64,000 nucleotides of DNA from Pinus tabuliformis (lineage: Eukaryota > Streptophyta > Pinopsida > Pinales > Pinaceae), in NCBI GenBank assembly GCA_031772625.1, contig CM062819.1:824641003-824705002 (forward strand), read 5' to 3'. Positions 36,101-48,323 of the stretch are shown piece by piece (positions within the stretch are counted from its first letter, which is position 1; each line of letters begins with the position of its first letter). A model generated the notes under the pieces. It worked only from the letters and a program-made list of their open reading frames with translations, was not told the origin of the DNA and ran no database searches. Made by a program: the position numbers and the translations under genes.

Positions 36101-37110
36101 AAATTACAATTCAAAGGGGCATTCGGGACAAGCCACCCCCATGCACGATTTTTCAAAATTCGCTTGTTTGCTCAACCAAAATCGGTTATAAATATATAGG
36201 GCGGTTTTCATCTAACGTAATTTTGTGAAGAACAAAGAGCATTTAATTGATGATGACGGGAGCATCGATTTGAAAGTGTAAAGATTACTAAAAAAAACAA
36301 CTCTTTCCGAGCTAATTGACTGCGTATATGGAGGAACTTCTTGTTGAGTGATGTCCACCCGTCTATCTATCCAAGACTTGTTGTTAGACCCAACTCTGAA
36401 ACAGACACCGAACTAGCAACCCACCTACTGAATTCTAGTTCTAAGCGTACCCATCTCTAAAGTTGCTTGACGAGCACATATCCCATGCATGCATTTGCTC
36501 AAAACTGAAACAAAATAAAAAAGTGGGCTGGTGTATTTTGTGTAGTAACAGATAATTCGAGAAGAGAAACACCAAATTCCTTAGCAAAACCGCTCATCCA
36601 CCACAGATGATTCAAAACACTTGAGAGCGAATACTTCAGAATCACACGAAAAGTGCTACTGTGTAACAGTATGTGACAAATCCGATTCAACAAAACTGTG
36701 ATGTAGCGTCTAAAGGAAAAATATGTGAAGAGAAATGTATACCAGCGTTCTTCAGAATTGTTCACCGCGCCAGCGTTCTTTAGAATCGCTCACTGCACGA
36801 AGTCCGAGGATATCACCACATTTTCGCTGCACTGTCTGATAGAGTTTAGGTTTGTTTTGGAGAATGGCAGCAATGTTCAAGGCACGTATCGAGCAGCGTA
36901 GCAGTAGCAATCAATGGTGCAGGTAGGCTTGAGAAAATGTCAGGAAATTGACACCAACATTTATATGGGCAGCATATTATATGGACAACGCTTTTGAATG
37001 GAGCAGCGCATTGTATGGAGCAGTGCTTTGTATGGAGCAGTGCTTTTAAATAGAGAGCAGAGGAGCAGAATAGGAAGTTACAAAGGGCATAAAAGCTAAA
37101 AATGGAGCTG
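36101..37110 (-). other. Copia 5' leader
   Basis: Noncoding sequence between the primer site and gag, about 1 kb besides the simple repeat; long for a copia element. It includes a local repeat of tatggagcagtgct near 36990-37060. Confidence 0.6.
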
Positions 37111-37122
37111 GCTCTAATACCA
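37111..37122 (-). other. Copia primer-binding site
   Basis: On the minus strand tggtattagagc directly follows the 5' LTR and matches 11 of 12 bases of the initiator tRNA-Met complement; the match extends into gccagctc. Confidence 0.85.
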
Positions 37123-37298
37123 TGTCAGACTAGGCAATAACCCCTCTACCAAAAATTGATTTGTGTTTATTCCATCAGGTAGGTCTTCATTATATATATG
37201 AGGGAGACTCTGTTCACTTCATCTCTCGATGATTGTTCATATTACTTATTTATCTATTTACATTATATTCACCCAATCATGAGGATTAGGTGTCAACA
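37123..37298 (-). repeat. Copia 5' LTR
   Basis: 176 bp, bounded inside by the primer-binding site. Very short LTR for an element of nearly 6 kb. Confidence 0.9.
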
Positions 37299-38100
37299 AC
37301 ATTAATAATAGGTAATTTGCTCTTGTATTTTATGAGTAAATGTACTTTCTATGATGTGGATTTGATGGTTGTTCTATCATTGTTATTATCTTGGTTATAT
37401 GTTGGTTATAAACATGGTTAATCAAGTTATGTATCTTATCATGTTTTGATTGGTGAATGAATGGTTATTGAATGCGTGACCTAATAGATGTTATTGCAGC
37501 TATTATGAGATGGCATTAGACCTTCTTGGTGGTTCTCAGATAATTTCATATCTCTATGTTCAAATATGCATTCATGACCTGTAGATTTCATGTTCACCAT
37601 GTGTTTGACGAAATGATTGTCATGGTTAGGCCTGGTTAGGTCAAGTTCTTGTCTAAGTTTTGTGTTAATGGATTTTTCCTAGTATCATTTATCATTTTGT
37701 AAAGTTCTACCAAGTATGGGTAGAAGTTTGGATCCTAGCCCTAAAAAAGTGGCTCAGATTTCGGGGTACCATGCACAGAACTAGAAATTCGCGATTGTAG
37801 TCACTAGGAGGTAGGGTTATCCATGCGACTGGAGGGTTATAGTTGTTGCTTTTTCTTGTTATGCAAGCGAATGGGAGTCTAGATCACTCAAAAGGAAAGT
37901 TAGCTCAACGTTTGGGCACCTCGAGTGGTCGTTTAGCTCTTATGGATCTTGTAGCTCCTGAGGAATGTCAGTAAAGTTTTGGTTGGATGATTCCACTTCC
38001 TTAACTGTACCTAGGAGGTTGATTCATGTCATAATAGTCCTAATCTCATGTTTACCTTGACGGGCCATTGAAACCGGGTAATGTGGGAGGTGGTGTTACA
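37299..38100 (+). repeat. Ty3 LTR C, right part
   Basis: Begins acattaataa, continuing the sequence that is uninterrupted in LTR A (near 15896) and LTR B, and ends ggtggtgttaca at 38100. Together with 30283-31323 it makes one complete LTR. Confidence 0.85.
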
Positions 38101-40183
38101 TAATGTCAAGTATTGCATTACATAAGCGCACATTTTAGTAACAATGTGTTATTGTTATTAGCATTTGGCCAGTGAATTTGGTTTAATGCTCTCTACAAAA
38201 ATATGGAAGAAGAAGCCTTTAGAGATTCATAATCTTGGAAAAACTAGCATATTTGATAAGTTTGAAGAAGTGGAATGTTGAAGGATGTGGCATAATGATA
38301 AACAATCGAAAGGTATGAAGGTGCCAATAAATGAAATAGAGGATGTGGGGAAGGATAATTGCAAGGTTCTATAATATAGAAAGGAGATTAAGGAGAAGAA
38401 TGTATTGGATTCTAGCTTGGAAGTAGAAAAAGAGGTTGGTGTGGTTAATGTTGAAGAATCTAGGGCAGTCAGAAATTACAATGATTCTTCATTACATGAT
38501 AACAATTTGTGAAGTATTTATACAATTCATCTTATCTTGATGTTTCCTTTATTATTAGTGGGTGTTTTCACTTCATCAAACTGCTACCAAAAACAAAAGA
38601 GACAAAAACACAAATATTTGGCTTTTTTCCAGGGCCAAAACCTCTCCCTCTTGGAGAGGAAAACCCACACAAAATTCTTCTTATATAGATTCCAACTGAC
38701 GAATACCAAGACCATGACCCTTGACACAGTTTGCCTCTCCAAGACCAAGACATCAATCCTTTACTCTGCCACTGCTGAGATCATCATCTTCGTTGCACTA
38801 CTGAAGCCATTACTGCTGCATTATTAAGATCATTGTTGCATCATTGAGATCTTCATTATTGCTTTTTGAGATCTCTTGTCCTCACTGAGATCATCCTCTT
38901 TTCTGCTACCATGCCATTGTTATCACACAACTGTTGCATCTTCACTTGTTGTTCTTCTTGTATAGAATCATTATTGATATACATTCTCGGAACAATGAAA
39001 TCACTGAGATATCTAAGATCATGATCCCATATTCTATCCATGCTAGAGATAAGGTTTCCTTATATATCACAAAGATCCTACTTGATCATTCATATGTTAA
39101 GACTGTGATTATATTCCATTATACAATAATCATCATGTGCTGCGTCTACAATGTCATTACTAAGAGAATGCCGAGAAGGTAGATCCTTGTGATCTTTTTA
39201 TCTTAAGAATGAAACAATCATAGTTATGCTGAGATCGAAGACTTACTCTTTGAAACCTTTATCACTGTTGTTCATTGCAACGTAAATCAATTGAGGTGAT
39301 AGATCTGAGTCTTCTGCTTGTCACAATCATGTCGAGATCATTATGTTTGATCCTTCTCATTATGCCGAGACTGTTGCTGTCCTTCACCATCATGATTTGA
39401 TCCTTTATGTCACTGTCGTGACTACGGTTCTTTAATATGCCAAGACCATATCTTCGAAAGCGTAGAGACATCTCTATGCCGAGACTGTCTATCCATTCGG
39501 ATATCCTTCGGCTCCATCTATTCGGGATCTAGCTTCACTGTACCCTTCACTCATAGGTATGTTGTAGTCCTATCTACTCTTCTATTCATTTGAAGGGTAG
39601 CTTGCCTACACCTTAAACCCATCTGAGGTGCAGTCAAGCCCTTCTTCGTATGCCTGCCTGTAGTGCAGATCTATTCCTCTATTCACATGAAAAATTTCAG
39701 AGAGAAAAACCCAAGATCTGTCTGTTTCATTTACCTAGATGGGTATTTATAGTAGTGAGTGCTCCTATTTTGAGCCAACGTGAGTGTATGAACGGTCGTG
39801 ACTATTACCCAAGCTGATATGACTTCCATTTATTCAATAATTTCCTTTTAATTCATTTTTGGAGCCGACATAAGATTTCTTCATTGTTTTGCTTGCAGAT
39901 TTCAGTGTGCTTGCTCTTGGAGGATTTTTCTTGGTCTTGGAGGGCAGCATTGACATAGATATATTTTACATAGGCTCTTAAAGAGATTCTCAATACATGA
40001 CATGACTCTTTGACATATAAATAAAATCCTAAAGACATCAAGAAGAAGTCTTTGACCTAATGACACTTCTTGCTCATGAAACCCATGTAGCAAGATATAC
40101 AAAAGTAATTTATTCTATTTATTACATCAGATACAAAGATCATGTCATTATGAAGATCAAACCTTGTTACACTTTCTTCAACA
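38101..40183 (-). other. No gene; possible decayed minus-strand LTR (about 38.5-40.18 kb)
   Basis: On the minus strand a TGTTGAAGAAAG start at 40183 is preceded by purine-rich sequence (caaagggagagttaagggga at about 40207-40227), as at the PPT-3' LTR junction of copia elements. A TATA-like box (tataaata) lies at 39744-39751 and another (ctatataag) near 38683. Between them atctcag- and ctcggcat-type motifs recur many times (38760-39500). No matching second LTR or target duplication was found, so this stays a candidate. Confidence 0.35.
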
Positions 40184-43100
40184 GTTAATTCAATGGTTAT
40201 TAGGGATACATCCCCTTAACTCTCCCTTTGATAAACACCAGTAAGTTTATATATGTTACTCTAATTTGCATTAATAATGAAAAAATATTCAATTTATCAA
40301 ACCTTATAGATTGGAATGAATTCTAGGGTTTAAGGGTCTTCTCCCTAAGGTTTCTTTGAGGGGTGGGGTAAGGGAAGGAGTAGGGAGTGTCGCTTAGTAT
40401 TGGAATCCACCAAAAATGGGAAGCCTATGATCAAGGGTATGTATAAATTTAAACCTAATGAGGAAAACTTGAGAGGGGATAACAATCTCGTTCTCCTCTA
40501 GTTTAAGAAGGTTCCAAAATTAAGGTGCAATCAACATGCCCTTTTAGTGTTGATTTTTATGTAGCATCAAGAGATATTCCCACATGCTAAAAGGCCTCCC
40601 AAGTTAGCCAAAGAAAATTATGGAAATGAAAAAATAAAATTTACATTTTTGTGCTTCATGTCGGCCCATAATGGTCAAATCGACTTCACCATGAAGGGGT
40701 GTAACTTTTTGTCAAAAGAAACTCATTTGACTAGTATAAAATTACATGTTTAGCACCTCATTTGAACCAATTCAAATAATACAATAATCTCTTATCCAAC
40801 AACCACATGTGGGAGTAGAAGAAGGACAAATTTACAGATTTTTGACTAATTTTAAAGTTTGACTAAAGTTGACCATTGAATTTTTGATTAACTGAGCTGA
40901 AGCTTCCATTTGAACAAGTTCTAACCTACTCTGTTTAATCGAGATTCTGGTTATGTTTGACCAAGAAGTTGGTAGAGTTTGATCACAGAAAAGGGGTAAG
41001 TTTAACCACAGAAAAGGCATTGCTTAACTGCAAGAAGTCAACAATTGGTCTGAGTTGACAACAAGCATCAACTACAGGTTCAATGTTGAACAAGGACATA
41101 ATTTGACCAACCCAAATTTGACTAGAATTGACTATTTTGGAGGTTTGACCAACATTAACTAAGCTAGAATTTTGACCAGGTTTGATTGGTATCTTGGGCT
41201 TGGATTTTGGCATTGATTTCTAGAATATTATTTAATTGTAAATATTGTTGAAGAACAATTTCTCCTAGAAAGAAAATTTGTTGAGTATTTCCCAAGGTTA
41301 GGTTTTCCCATGATATATTTGTTGTCTCTATTGTCCATGGTTGTCTCTTTTTATCCCACTATTTTCACTACATTATTGTTGAAATTTTCTGTGTGTAATT
41401 GCTTAATGATATATGTGGCATAAGACATATTGATTCAAAATAATTGGAAAGTAATTATTAGATCATAAGATCAATTTCTACTTGCATTATTGTTGAAAAT
41501 TCAACATTAAGGTCTAGGGAAAATGCCTTATGTAGGAGGAAGAAATTGAGAGGTGTTTAAGTATAGATTATCCACAATTGAAAGTATAATGAATATTAAA
41601 TATAATGATCCTAATTGGATCATTATATTGTTTTTCATCCATCTTGATGCATTCAGAGTGGAGAAAGTGGAGGAATTAGCTCACAGGTTCGTTTTTACCG
41701 GTGGGTTGCAGTTTAGAAAAACGAGGTCTGAAAACTTACGGAAGTGTTTTAAGACATCAAACGATGTTTTTTGGGGTAAAAAATTGTTGATTTAGTGCCA
41801 CACTTTTTCACAGTATTCTACACATAGATATTTTTCCAATGGCGCAAGAAGCGCGTCAATAGGAGTCTGTATGCGAAAGTTATGCCACTTAGAAGTTTAC
41901 CTTCCTATTTTCACCATCATGGTTCGAGAGGATGTTGCATCAACCCCCATTATACATGGAAAATGGGCTACCCACATGATTATGATGTAGAAGAATCTAG
42001 AAGATTCTATATTGTAACTTTAGTTAAGATTTGAGATAATCAAACTTAACCACTGGTAGGCTATCGGGCTATGTTATAATCAGACCACTAGGAGAAAGAG
42101 GCATTCCATTCTTTTGAGTTCATTTGTTCCATAGTTGAGAAAAAAATCTAAGAGGGATAGGAGGTAGATCACACATAGAGGATTTGTGCACTATAGTAGC
42201 CCATGACCCACAAACCATACTTCTTTGTACCTACATCCATATTTCCAAACAGAGAAAGAGAGCAGAGTGGCCTCACCTTCCAGCTAGGTTTTCTCCCAAA
42301 AGGGTTTCCCACAACATATCTTATATCCTATGTGTGTGAGAGAGAGCTTTTATTTTCCATTCTCTATTTTCTGCATAATTTCCATTTGCATGCATGCACT
42401 AATTACATTAAAATCTATGGACCTAGACAAATAATAAAACTGTAACAATGTAGAATTTTATATTTTTAATATAATATTATCATATTTGTTGTGACTAACT
42501 ATCCAGTGGAATAAACACAACAGTTTACAGATAATGTAAGAATGGGTTTTTTGTTTTATTCGAGTTTCAATTAATTAAAACTTAAAAATAAAACTCATAA
42601 TTAAAATTTCAAGAAATAACTTCTCAACATTTTTTAGAGAAAAGTTCTACCTTAATTGGGTTTGAAACTCCAATTTCAATTCCAATGAAAGTCATAAGTC
42701 GGTCGATAGTTTTGGGTTATCAAAGGAAGGTTCACACTTTGATATTTTGTAAGAGTGGAAAATAACCTCTGATAATGTTGTAGAGGAAATAATTTGTTTC
42801 CATTGGAGTGGAAGTGAATCTCTTACTTCGAGGAAAGTAAAAGTTGCTCTTTGATGATGTTGGATCAAAGAAAAAATAAACTTCTAATTTCACTAAAAGT
42901 CAAATTTTCCCTTTGACAACATTGTCACGAAGCTAATTCTATTTAGATCAAAGTGAAAATAAACTTTTAACTCCAACCAAAGTGAATATAGAACTTCAAC
43001 AAAAATCTATTCTCACATCTCATCAAATTAAAAAAGTTAAACATAATCTAATGAATAAAGGAGAAAATGGTTTTCAACTCAATCAAAAGTGAATATACAA

Positions 43101-43455
43101 TAAGAAAGTGTTTATGGTTCTCTAATGCATTCCATGCCAATTTAAAGTTTGAAATCTATATTTTTGCTTTATTGAAGTTTTGTTTCCACTTTCTCAACGA
43201 TTTAAAGTTGTTCTTGTCACTCATCAATTCACCTTTTGCTTCATTATTGAAACATTTGAGGAGCAAAATGTTAGGTTTAGGCATTATTGAAAGTAAAAAA
43301 CATTGCCCAGTGATTGTTAAACTTCATCATGTCTACTTAATACTTTAATTAGTTAGTAGTTGAGTGGTCTTGTTTGGAATAAATAGTCTATTATTGCTCC
43401 AAATATTACTAAATCCATAATCCTACAAATTCACCACTGAATCACTCAACTTAAA
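40184..43455. other. No gene recognised
   Basis: AT-rich sequence. The minus-strand frames at 40832-41213 fall in a stretch with repeated ttgac motifs and show no domain. The frames at 41553-41795, 42203-42445 and 43067-43348 are also without family resemblance. Confidence 0.5.
40842..41176. repeat. Cluster of ten TTGAC motifs
   Basis: TTGAC occurs at 40842, 40859, 40869, 40957, 41055, 41103, 41118, 41128, 41145 and 41172, mostly as tttgacca or tttgacta. TTGAC(C/T) is the core of the W-box bound by plant WRKY factors. No promoter or gene is visible beside it, so it may only be a decayed tandem repeat. Confidence 0.6.
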
Positions 43456-44488
43456 TGTTGATTTTGGGTAGCATCGGATGTGCTCTAGCTTCGAAATTTT
43501 GTGGAGGGGCTAGAAGACATGAGATCTCCAAAACTCATAAATCGTCTGGAGAAATTCCACCAAGATGAGGAGTTATTAAAATAATTAATATTTTTAATGG
43601 GTTCCTAAGTTTAAACTTAGGAAAATAAAAATATTAATGGGTATTAATAAGAATATGGGTGAGAAACTTCTAAGTGACAAGGATCAAGTCTATTTTAATC
43701 TTAGTCATTGATTAGGGACTTAATCTTGACTATTGATTCATCAAGAGGAAAAATATAAAAGGGGGATTTATGGTTAGTTGGAGATACACTTGAGCGATCA
43801 GTTAGTTCGATTTTTCTGGGGCAAGGTTTGCTGAGAAAATCGAACAAAGTGATCTATTGCAGTGAGAGGGGAAGTTCAGCAGAGGGACTTCAGTACAAGG
43901 CCGAGAATACATAGCAGAGAGGCAGAGAAGCTCCAGGAGAGCTCTGACGTAGTGAAGCAGAGGGAGAGCTCTAATGCAGTGACGCAGTGTCGCTCTAACA
44001 CAATGACGCAGAGGGAGAGCTCTAACGCAGTGTCGCAGTGATGTAGCTTCTAGAGGAGGTGACATAATTCCAACACAAAGCTTGGAGTAACCATCGTTGC
44101 CCAGCACTGGGAAAAACACAATCAACTGTGGGGTTTGTTCATCTGTCTCTGATAAAGGTACTTTTTCCAGGTTTATTCTTTGTTGGGTGAGCCGAATTTG
44201 GCACCCTAGTTTTATTTAAAAATCTGCTTAATAATACAAACCCTCTATATGCTGCAATGGTTTTCCCCAATTGGGTTTTTTCGGGGACAATTGTCCAAAA
44301 ATAATGGTGTCCTTGTGTATTTGTCTCATTTCATTTCAGTTCATGATCTGTATGTATGTGTAGTCTAAAATAGTGTTTTCATCATTATTTAAATTATTAA
44401 ATAACTTGTTGAATGTAAAAACAAGTAGGAGATGATAAACAAGTGATTGCATTAGGATTTCTGATGTGTAGATTCATAAATTTTCACA
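43456..44488 (+). repeat. LTR 1 of the gag-only element
   Basis: 1033 bp. It contains a TATA-like aaatataaaagg near 43752 and a run of gacgcagtg-type repeats at about 43945-44045 that is shorter in LTR 2. Confidence 0.88.
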
Positions 44489-44500
44489 TGGTATTAGAGC
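44489..44500 (+). other. Primer-binding site of the gag-only element
   Basis: tggtattagagc follows LTR 1 with no gap and matches 11 of 12 bases of the tRNA-Met primer complement. Confidence 0.85.
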
Positions 44501-45122
44501 ATTGTAGATCATAGGAGACTGATGACACTAGCCAAGAGATCCAGAGAATTTGTTGCAAAAAAGCAACTGTCCTGAGTGACAACGCTGATCCAGAGCTAGA
44601 GACACAAAGGGAGAGTGACGCAGTGCAGAAGAAGTGACGTAGAGGCTCATGCAACGCCTGCGTCAACATTTCGAGCCTGCAGAGGGTGACCCAGAACCCG
44701 GGAGGAGCCTACGCAGTGATTGTGTCAGCTCTCTAGGCCAATGCAGAGCCTGAGAGGTTTGAATCAGTGAGTTATCAGGGCTAGAGGAGCGTATTCGATC
44801 TGAGGAGCTAGTGGGACATTGTTGTTGTCGGTGCAGAACAATGTTTGTGGAGTTGGAGCCGAGGTAGTGGGAGTCATTGCCTTGACAAAATTCTAGCCAA
44901 AGTAATCTAGATCTGGGTTGCAACAGCAAAGGAGAATTGGAGACGAGTGATTCGACATTTGGCCAGAGTATTTCCATGAAGGAAATCAGGACTTAGAGGG
45001 AGTCTAGAGGAGCTTGTTCCTTAGAGGGTTTCTTGCACCAAAGTAATCCAAATCCAAGTCTTGCTGGATTAGCAGCAGGAAAGGGAGAAGAGAACCTGTC
45101 CTATATTTGTTGAGAAAAGTTA

Positions 45123-45992
45123 GGAGTCCATGGACTGAGGAATCATGACAGATTGGATGAAGCATCCAATTTTGTCATCTGGAAGGCCAATATCCTGGCA
45201 ATCCTAGACAAACATCACATCAAGGACTATGCCTTGAAAGTAGTTGTTGTTCTAGTTTACGCTGAGTCGTTAAAGAATTACGAGGAGGCCCCGGTGAAGG
45301 CCAAGTGCATGATCCTAGATGGGGTCAAAGATCATGTAGTACAACACATTGATGAGAAGGACACAATAAGGGCGACGTGGGAGACATTGACCACCTTGTA
45401 CTAGGGAACTTCCATCCAACAGAATATGTTATTAGAAAATCAATTGAGACAATATCAGATGCAGAAGGGAGAAGATATCGATCCCTTCCTCCTATGGTTG
45501 CAACGGATTAGAGACTAATTGACTTTTGTGGGGTCTATACCAGATCCTGAGTTCATGGTCAGGATTGCCCTGAATGCAATCACCAAGGACTAGGAGACAT
45601 TTGTCCAAAGTATCTTGGGGAGAGAAACTCCCCCCAGTTGGGAGGAGATGAGGGCAGGTCTTCGACAAGAAGAGATTAGGAGGTTGACCAAGGCGGGGAG
45701 TATTAGCAAAGGAGCCTAGGTCAAGAGGGTGGAGGAGGAGGATGCAAATCTCACATCATCGAGATAGCAAAGGCAAAAGAAGTGGAAGAAGAAGGATATT
45801 TCCAAGGTCATATGCTTCAAGTGTGGGGAACTTGGAGATTATGCCACTCAGTGGCCCCGGAAGAAGGGCATGGAGAAAGATTTTGAATTGAAGGTTGCTC
45901 CAGCGAAAGATGATAGGGAAGGTGAGGATGATGATTGTGCCATGAGTGCTCATGCGCCTTTGGAGAAGAGGCGGGGAAACATGGAGTTGTAG
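45123..45992 (+). pseudogene. Copia-type gag, sole coding region of the element
   Basis: The frame reads GLRNHDRLDEASNFVIWKA, then a UBN2-type Gag core (CMILDGVKDHVVQHI, IRATWETLTTLY) to 45404. After a stop come QQNMLLENQLRQYQMQ and LTFVGSIPDPEF, and a zinc knuckle near 45811-45855 reads CFKCGELGDYATQW, where His and the last Cys of CCHC are changed to Tyr and Trp (one base change each could do this). It ends with an acidic tail and stop near 45990. About five in-frame stops, no frameshift seen in the core. No clear start codon. Confidence 0.8.
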
Positions 45993-46591
45993 TTGAGAGG
46001 GCTACATAAGCGAGCAAGATCCTTGAGGTGCCCAAAATCTTCGATCACATATGGCTATGGGAGCCCTTAATGACAGTCACAAAATGACTTGTGTCAGTTG
46101 CTGTGAGGTGTGATGGAGCGACAGTGGCAGAGCTAGAGTGTCGAAGTCTTAGGCAATGCAGTGGATGTTGTAGCAGTGCGAGAGACACAAAGCAGTTTGC
46201 AACAACGCAATAGCAACAAAGGGTCAGCACAGATTAGTAGTAGAGGTAGCTTCAACATCACGAGGCATCTAGACTGGCCATCATGTTAATTTTAGAGTGA
46301 ATTTTCAGTTACTTACTTCTCAGCAACTGAGTTACAGTGCAGTGGTTAGCAGTGGTAGTGTTATGGGCATCATGAGGCAACGTTTTAAGAGGGAGATGTA
46401 GTACATATGTAGCAGTGGCAGTGGCAGAGTCTTAGGCAACAGTACAGGAAGAAATAGTGCAGTGGATGAAGGGCATTAGGCGAAGCATCAGCAGCACAGA
46501 GGACCGATGTTGTGGATCAATGTACTACTTCTATTGAGAAGTGTTACTAGAGCACATTCCTTGCTAAGAGAGAGTGTTGATTTTGGGTAGC

Positions 46592-48323
46592 TATCTAGTC
46601 AATTTAACGTCTTAAATTTCTCTACATAAATTATCAATCCGGGTATCGTAAACTGATGAAGTGTGGTGCACCATATGTGCTTAGTTAACATTTTTCTTAC
46701 TTCGTTGTTTTATAGTTTTTTGTTTTGTTTTGGGGTTTTGTTCTTGTTGATCTCCTAAAGTGTCTAATGCAAATGGAAATCCTATTCCTAACTCTCTAGA
46801 AGGCAAGTATGGATACAGATTTTAAGACAATTATGTCCTCTATAATGATTTCCAGAACTTAACACTTCAGGAGGTCTTAGAATATACTAGTGATGACAGT
46901 AATGCTTGAACAAGAATGGAAAATGTGCTACTATTTAAACAAGTAAATAATGAACTACTGATCATGAAACTATTATCTCTGTTATTGTCTAAATATAGAA
47001 AAGAGATTTAAGCTACTGCACTCAAAGAAATAAAAAATTGCAATGAAAGTAAAACTAAAATCAAATTACACATTCATAATTTGATCCCTCGCCAGTAGTC
47101 TCACTATGGCTTTCAGAGGTAACCGTCAATGATATGAGCAATTTAATATCTAATTGCAAAAAATTAAAACTAAAATACAATTACACATTCATAATTCGAT
47201 CCCTCGCTAGTAGTCCCGCTATGGCTTTCGGAGGTAAGCGTTAATGATATGAGCAATTTAATATCTAATTGCAGAAAAGTAAAACTAAAATCAAATCACA
47301 CATTCATAATTCGATCCCTCACCAGTAGTCCCGCTATGGCTTTCGGAGGTAACCGTCAATGATATGAGCAAGTTGATTTCTAAACTAACTAACAAAGCAA
47401 GTAAAGAAGACTGAAATCAAAACAGAACTGGAATTAAAAAAAACTAAGAAAAGCAAAGTCAACAGAGAGGTTAATCTCATGTCACTAGTTGATGCAAAAA
47501 CATATAAAGAAAAACTAATCTACAATCAACCGGTTGAACACACTTACATGAATTAAAATTGCATGAATGGAAAATCTAAACTATCAAACTTGAAAGCAAT
47601 CAAATGACATAATGAAATCAAAACAAAACTACAAAATGAAATCTACTCTACCTTACATTATAATATGCTCCATGACATCTACTTCACATCTCCTTCCATG
47701 TTGAGAACATCAAAGCTTTATTCAAATTCTTCAAAATTACAAAGTACAACAAAGCTCTCCAAAGCTTTCCAAAGCCATTTCACAAGCTAACAATCTTAAG
47801 AACTAACAAGCTAAGACTTAAGAACTAACAAATGAAGGAGAGAGATCTCCTATTTATACAAAAAGATGAGAAGCCATCTCATTAATGAGAGTCCATGAAT
47901 TTCTCCCTCTACCTCTAGAGTCCTAATCAAAATAGGAACTGATAAGACACATGTCTTCTTAGAGTTACAATATAATTAGGAGATGCGACAGATATCCTCA
48001 TGATCCCATGATTCTTTCCACTCAAATTCGAATTTGACCTTAGAGTGCCACATAAGGGTCTTCTAGAAGCCTCCTTTCAACCTACACATGTCAACAATCT
48101 CAACCCATTTGTTAGGTATAAGCATATGCACATTATTTTCTAATTTTTAACCACAAATTCACTTAAAAAGGCTAAGAATTAATAAAGTTTGGAAAAACAT
48201 AAATGTGGCCCAATGATAATGAAAGTGGGATGAATGCAGTGACATAGTAGTGAAATGGAGGTGATATAATGGACATAATAGTGAAAGTGTAATGGAAATG
48301 AATGACATTTTCAAGACTCAATA
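46592..48323. mobile_element. 1.73-kb insertion of unknown class in LTR 2
   Basis: Bounded by the 5-bp duplication gtagc (46587-46591 and 48324-48328). The ends tatctagtc and gactcaata are weakly inverted (7 of 9). No coding region is seen. On the minus strand there is an LTR-like or promoter-like block: TGTTGACATG start at 48096, tataaata at 47851-47858 and aataaagc near 47716. A 115-bp triplicate lies at 47051-47375. It may be a non-autonomous retroelement with non-canonical ends or a composite. Confidence 0.7.
47051..47375. repeat. 115-bp tandem repeat, about 2.8 copies
   Basis: Units begin aaaactaaaat at 47051, 47166 and 47281, each with cattcataattYgatccctc and ctatggctttcRgaggtaa. The third copy ends after atatgagcaa. 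Confidence 0.92.

Larger units (their letters stand above)
31324..37298 (-). mobile_element. Ty1/copia retrotransposon nested in Ty3 LTR C
   Basis: Two 176-bp LTRs (31324-31499 and 37123-37298) bound a minus-strand element of 5975 bp. Read on its own strand the LTRs run TGTTGACACC to TCTGACA. A tRNA-Met primer site lies next to the 5' LTR (37111-37122) and a polypurine tract next to the 3' LTR (31500-31510). Flanking atatt (31319-31323) and acatt (37299-37303) are a 5-bp target duplication with one mismatch. Gag, protease, integrase, RT and RNase H follow in copia order with few breaks, so it is younger than the Ty3 array that holds it. Confidence 0.9.
14846..38100 (+). mobile_element. Ty3/gypsy (chromovirus-like) array: LTR-internal-LTR-internal-LTR
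   Basis: Three LTRs of about 1.85 kb start TGTAACAGCC-like at 14846, 21913 and 30283 and end GTTACA at 16704, 23755 and 38100. Each of the first two is followed by a degenerate tRNA-Met primer site, and the last two are preceded by an A/G-rich polypurine tract. Two internal regions, 5.2 and 6.5 kb, carry the same gag-pol order (Gag, protease, RT, RNase H, integrase, chromodomain-like tail) on the plus strand. The central LTR serves both units. Flanking pentamers tatta (14841-14845) and taatg (38101-38105) do not match, which fits an array made by recombination. Both units are full of stops. Confidence 0.85.

Noticed and set aside
35675-36199. Phe-rich plus-strand frame and its Lys/Asn-rich antisense frame
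   Set aside because: Translation of the TTTTTG simple repeat.
47051-47375. CRISPR-like array
   Set aside because: The units are contiguous 115-bp tandem copies without spacers, in a plant genome.
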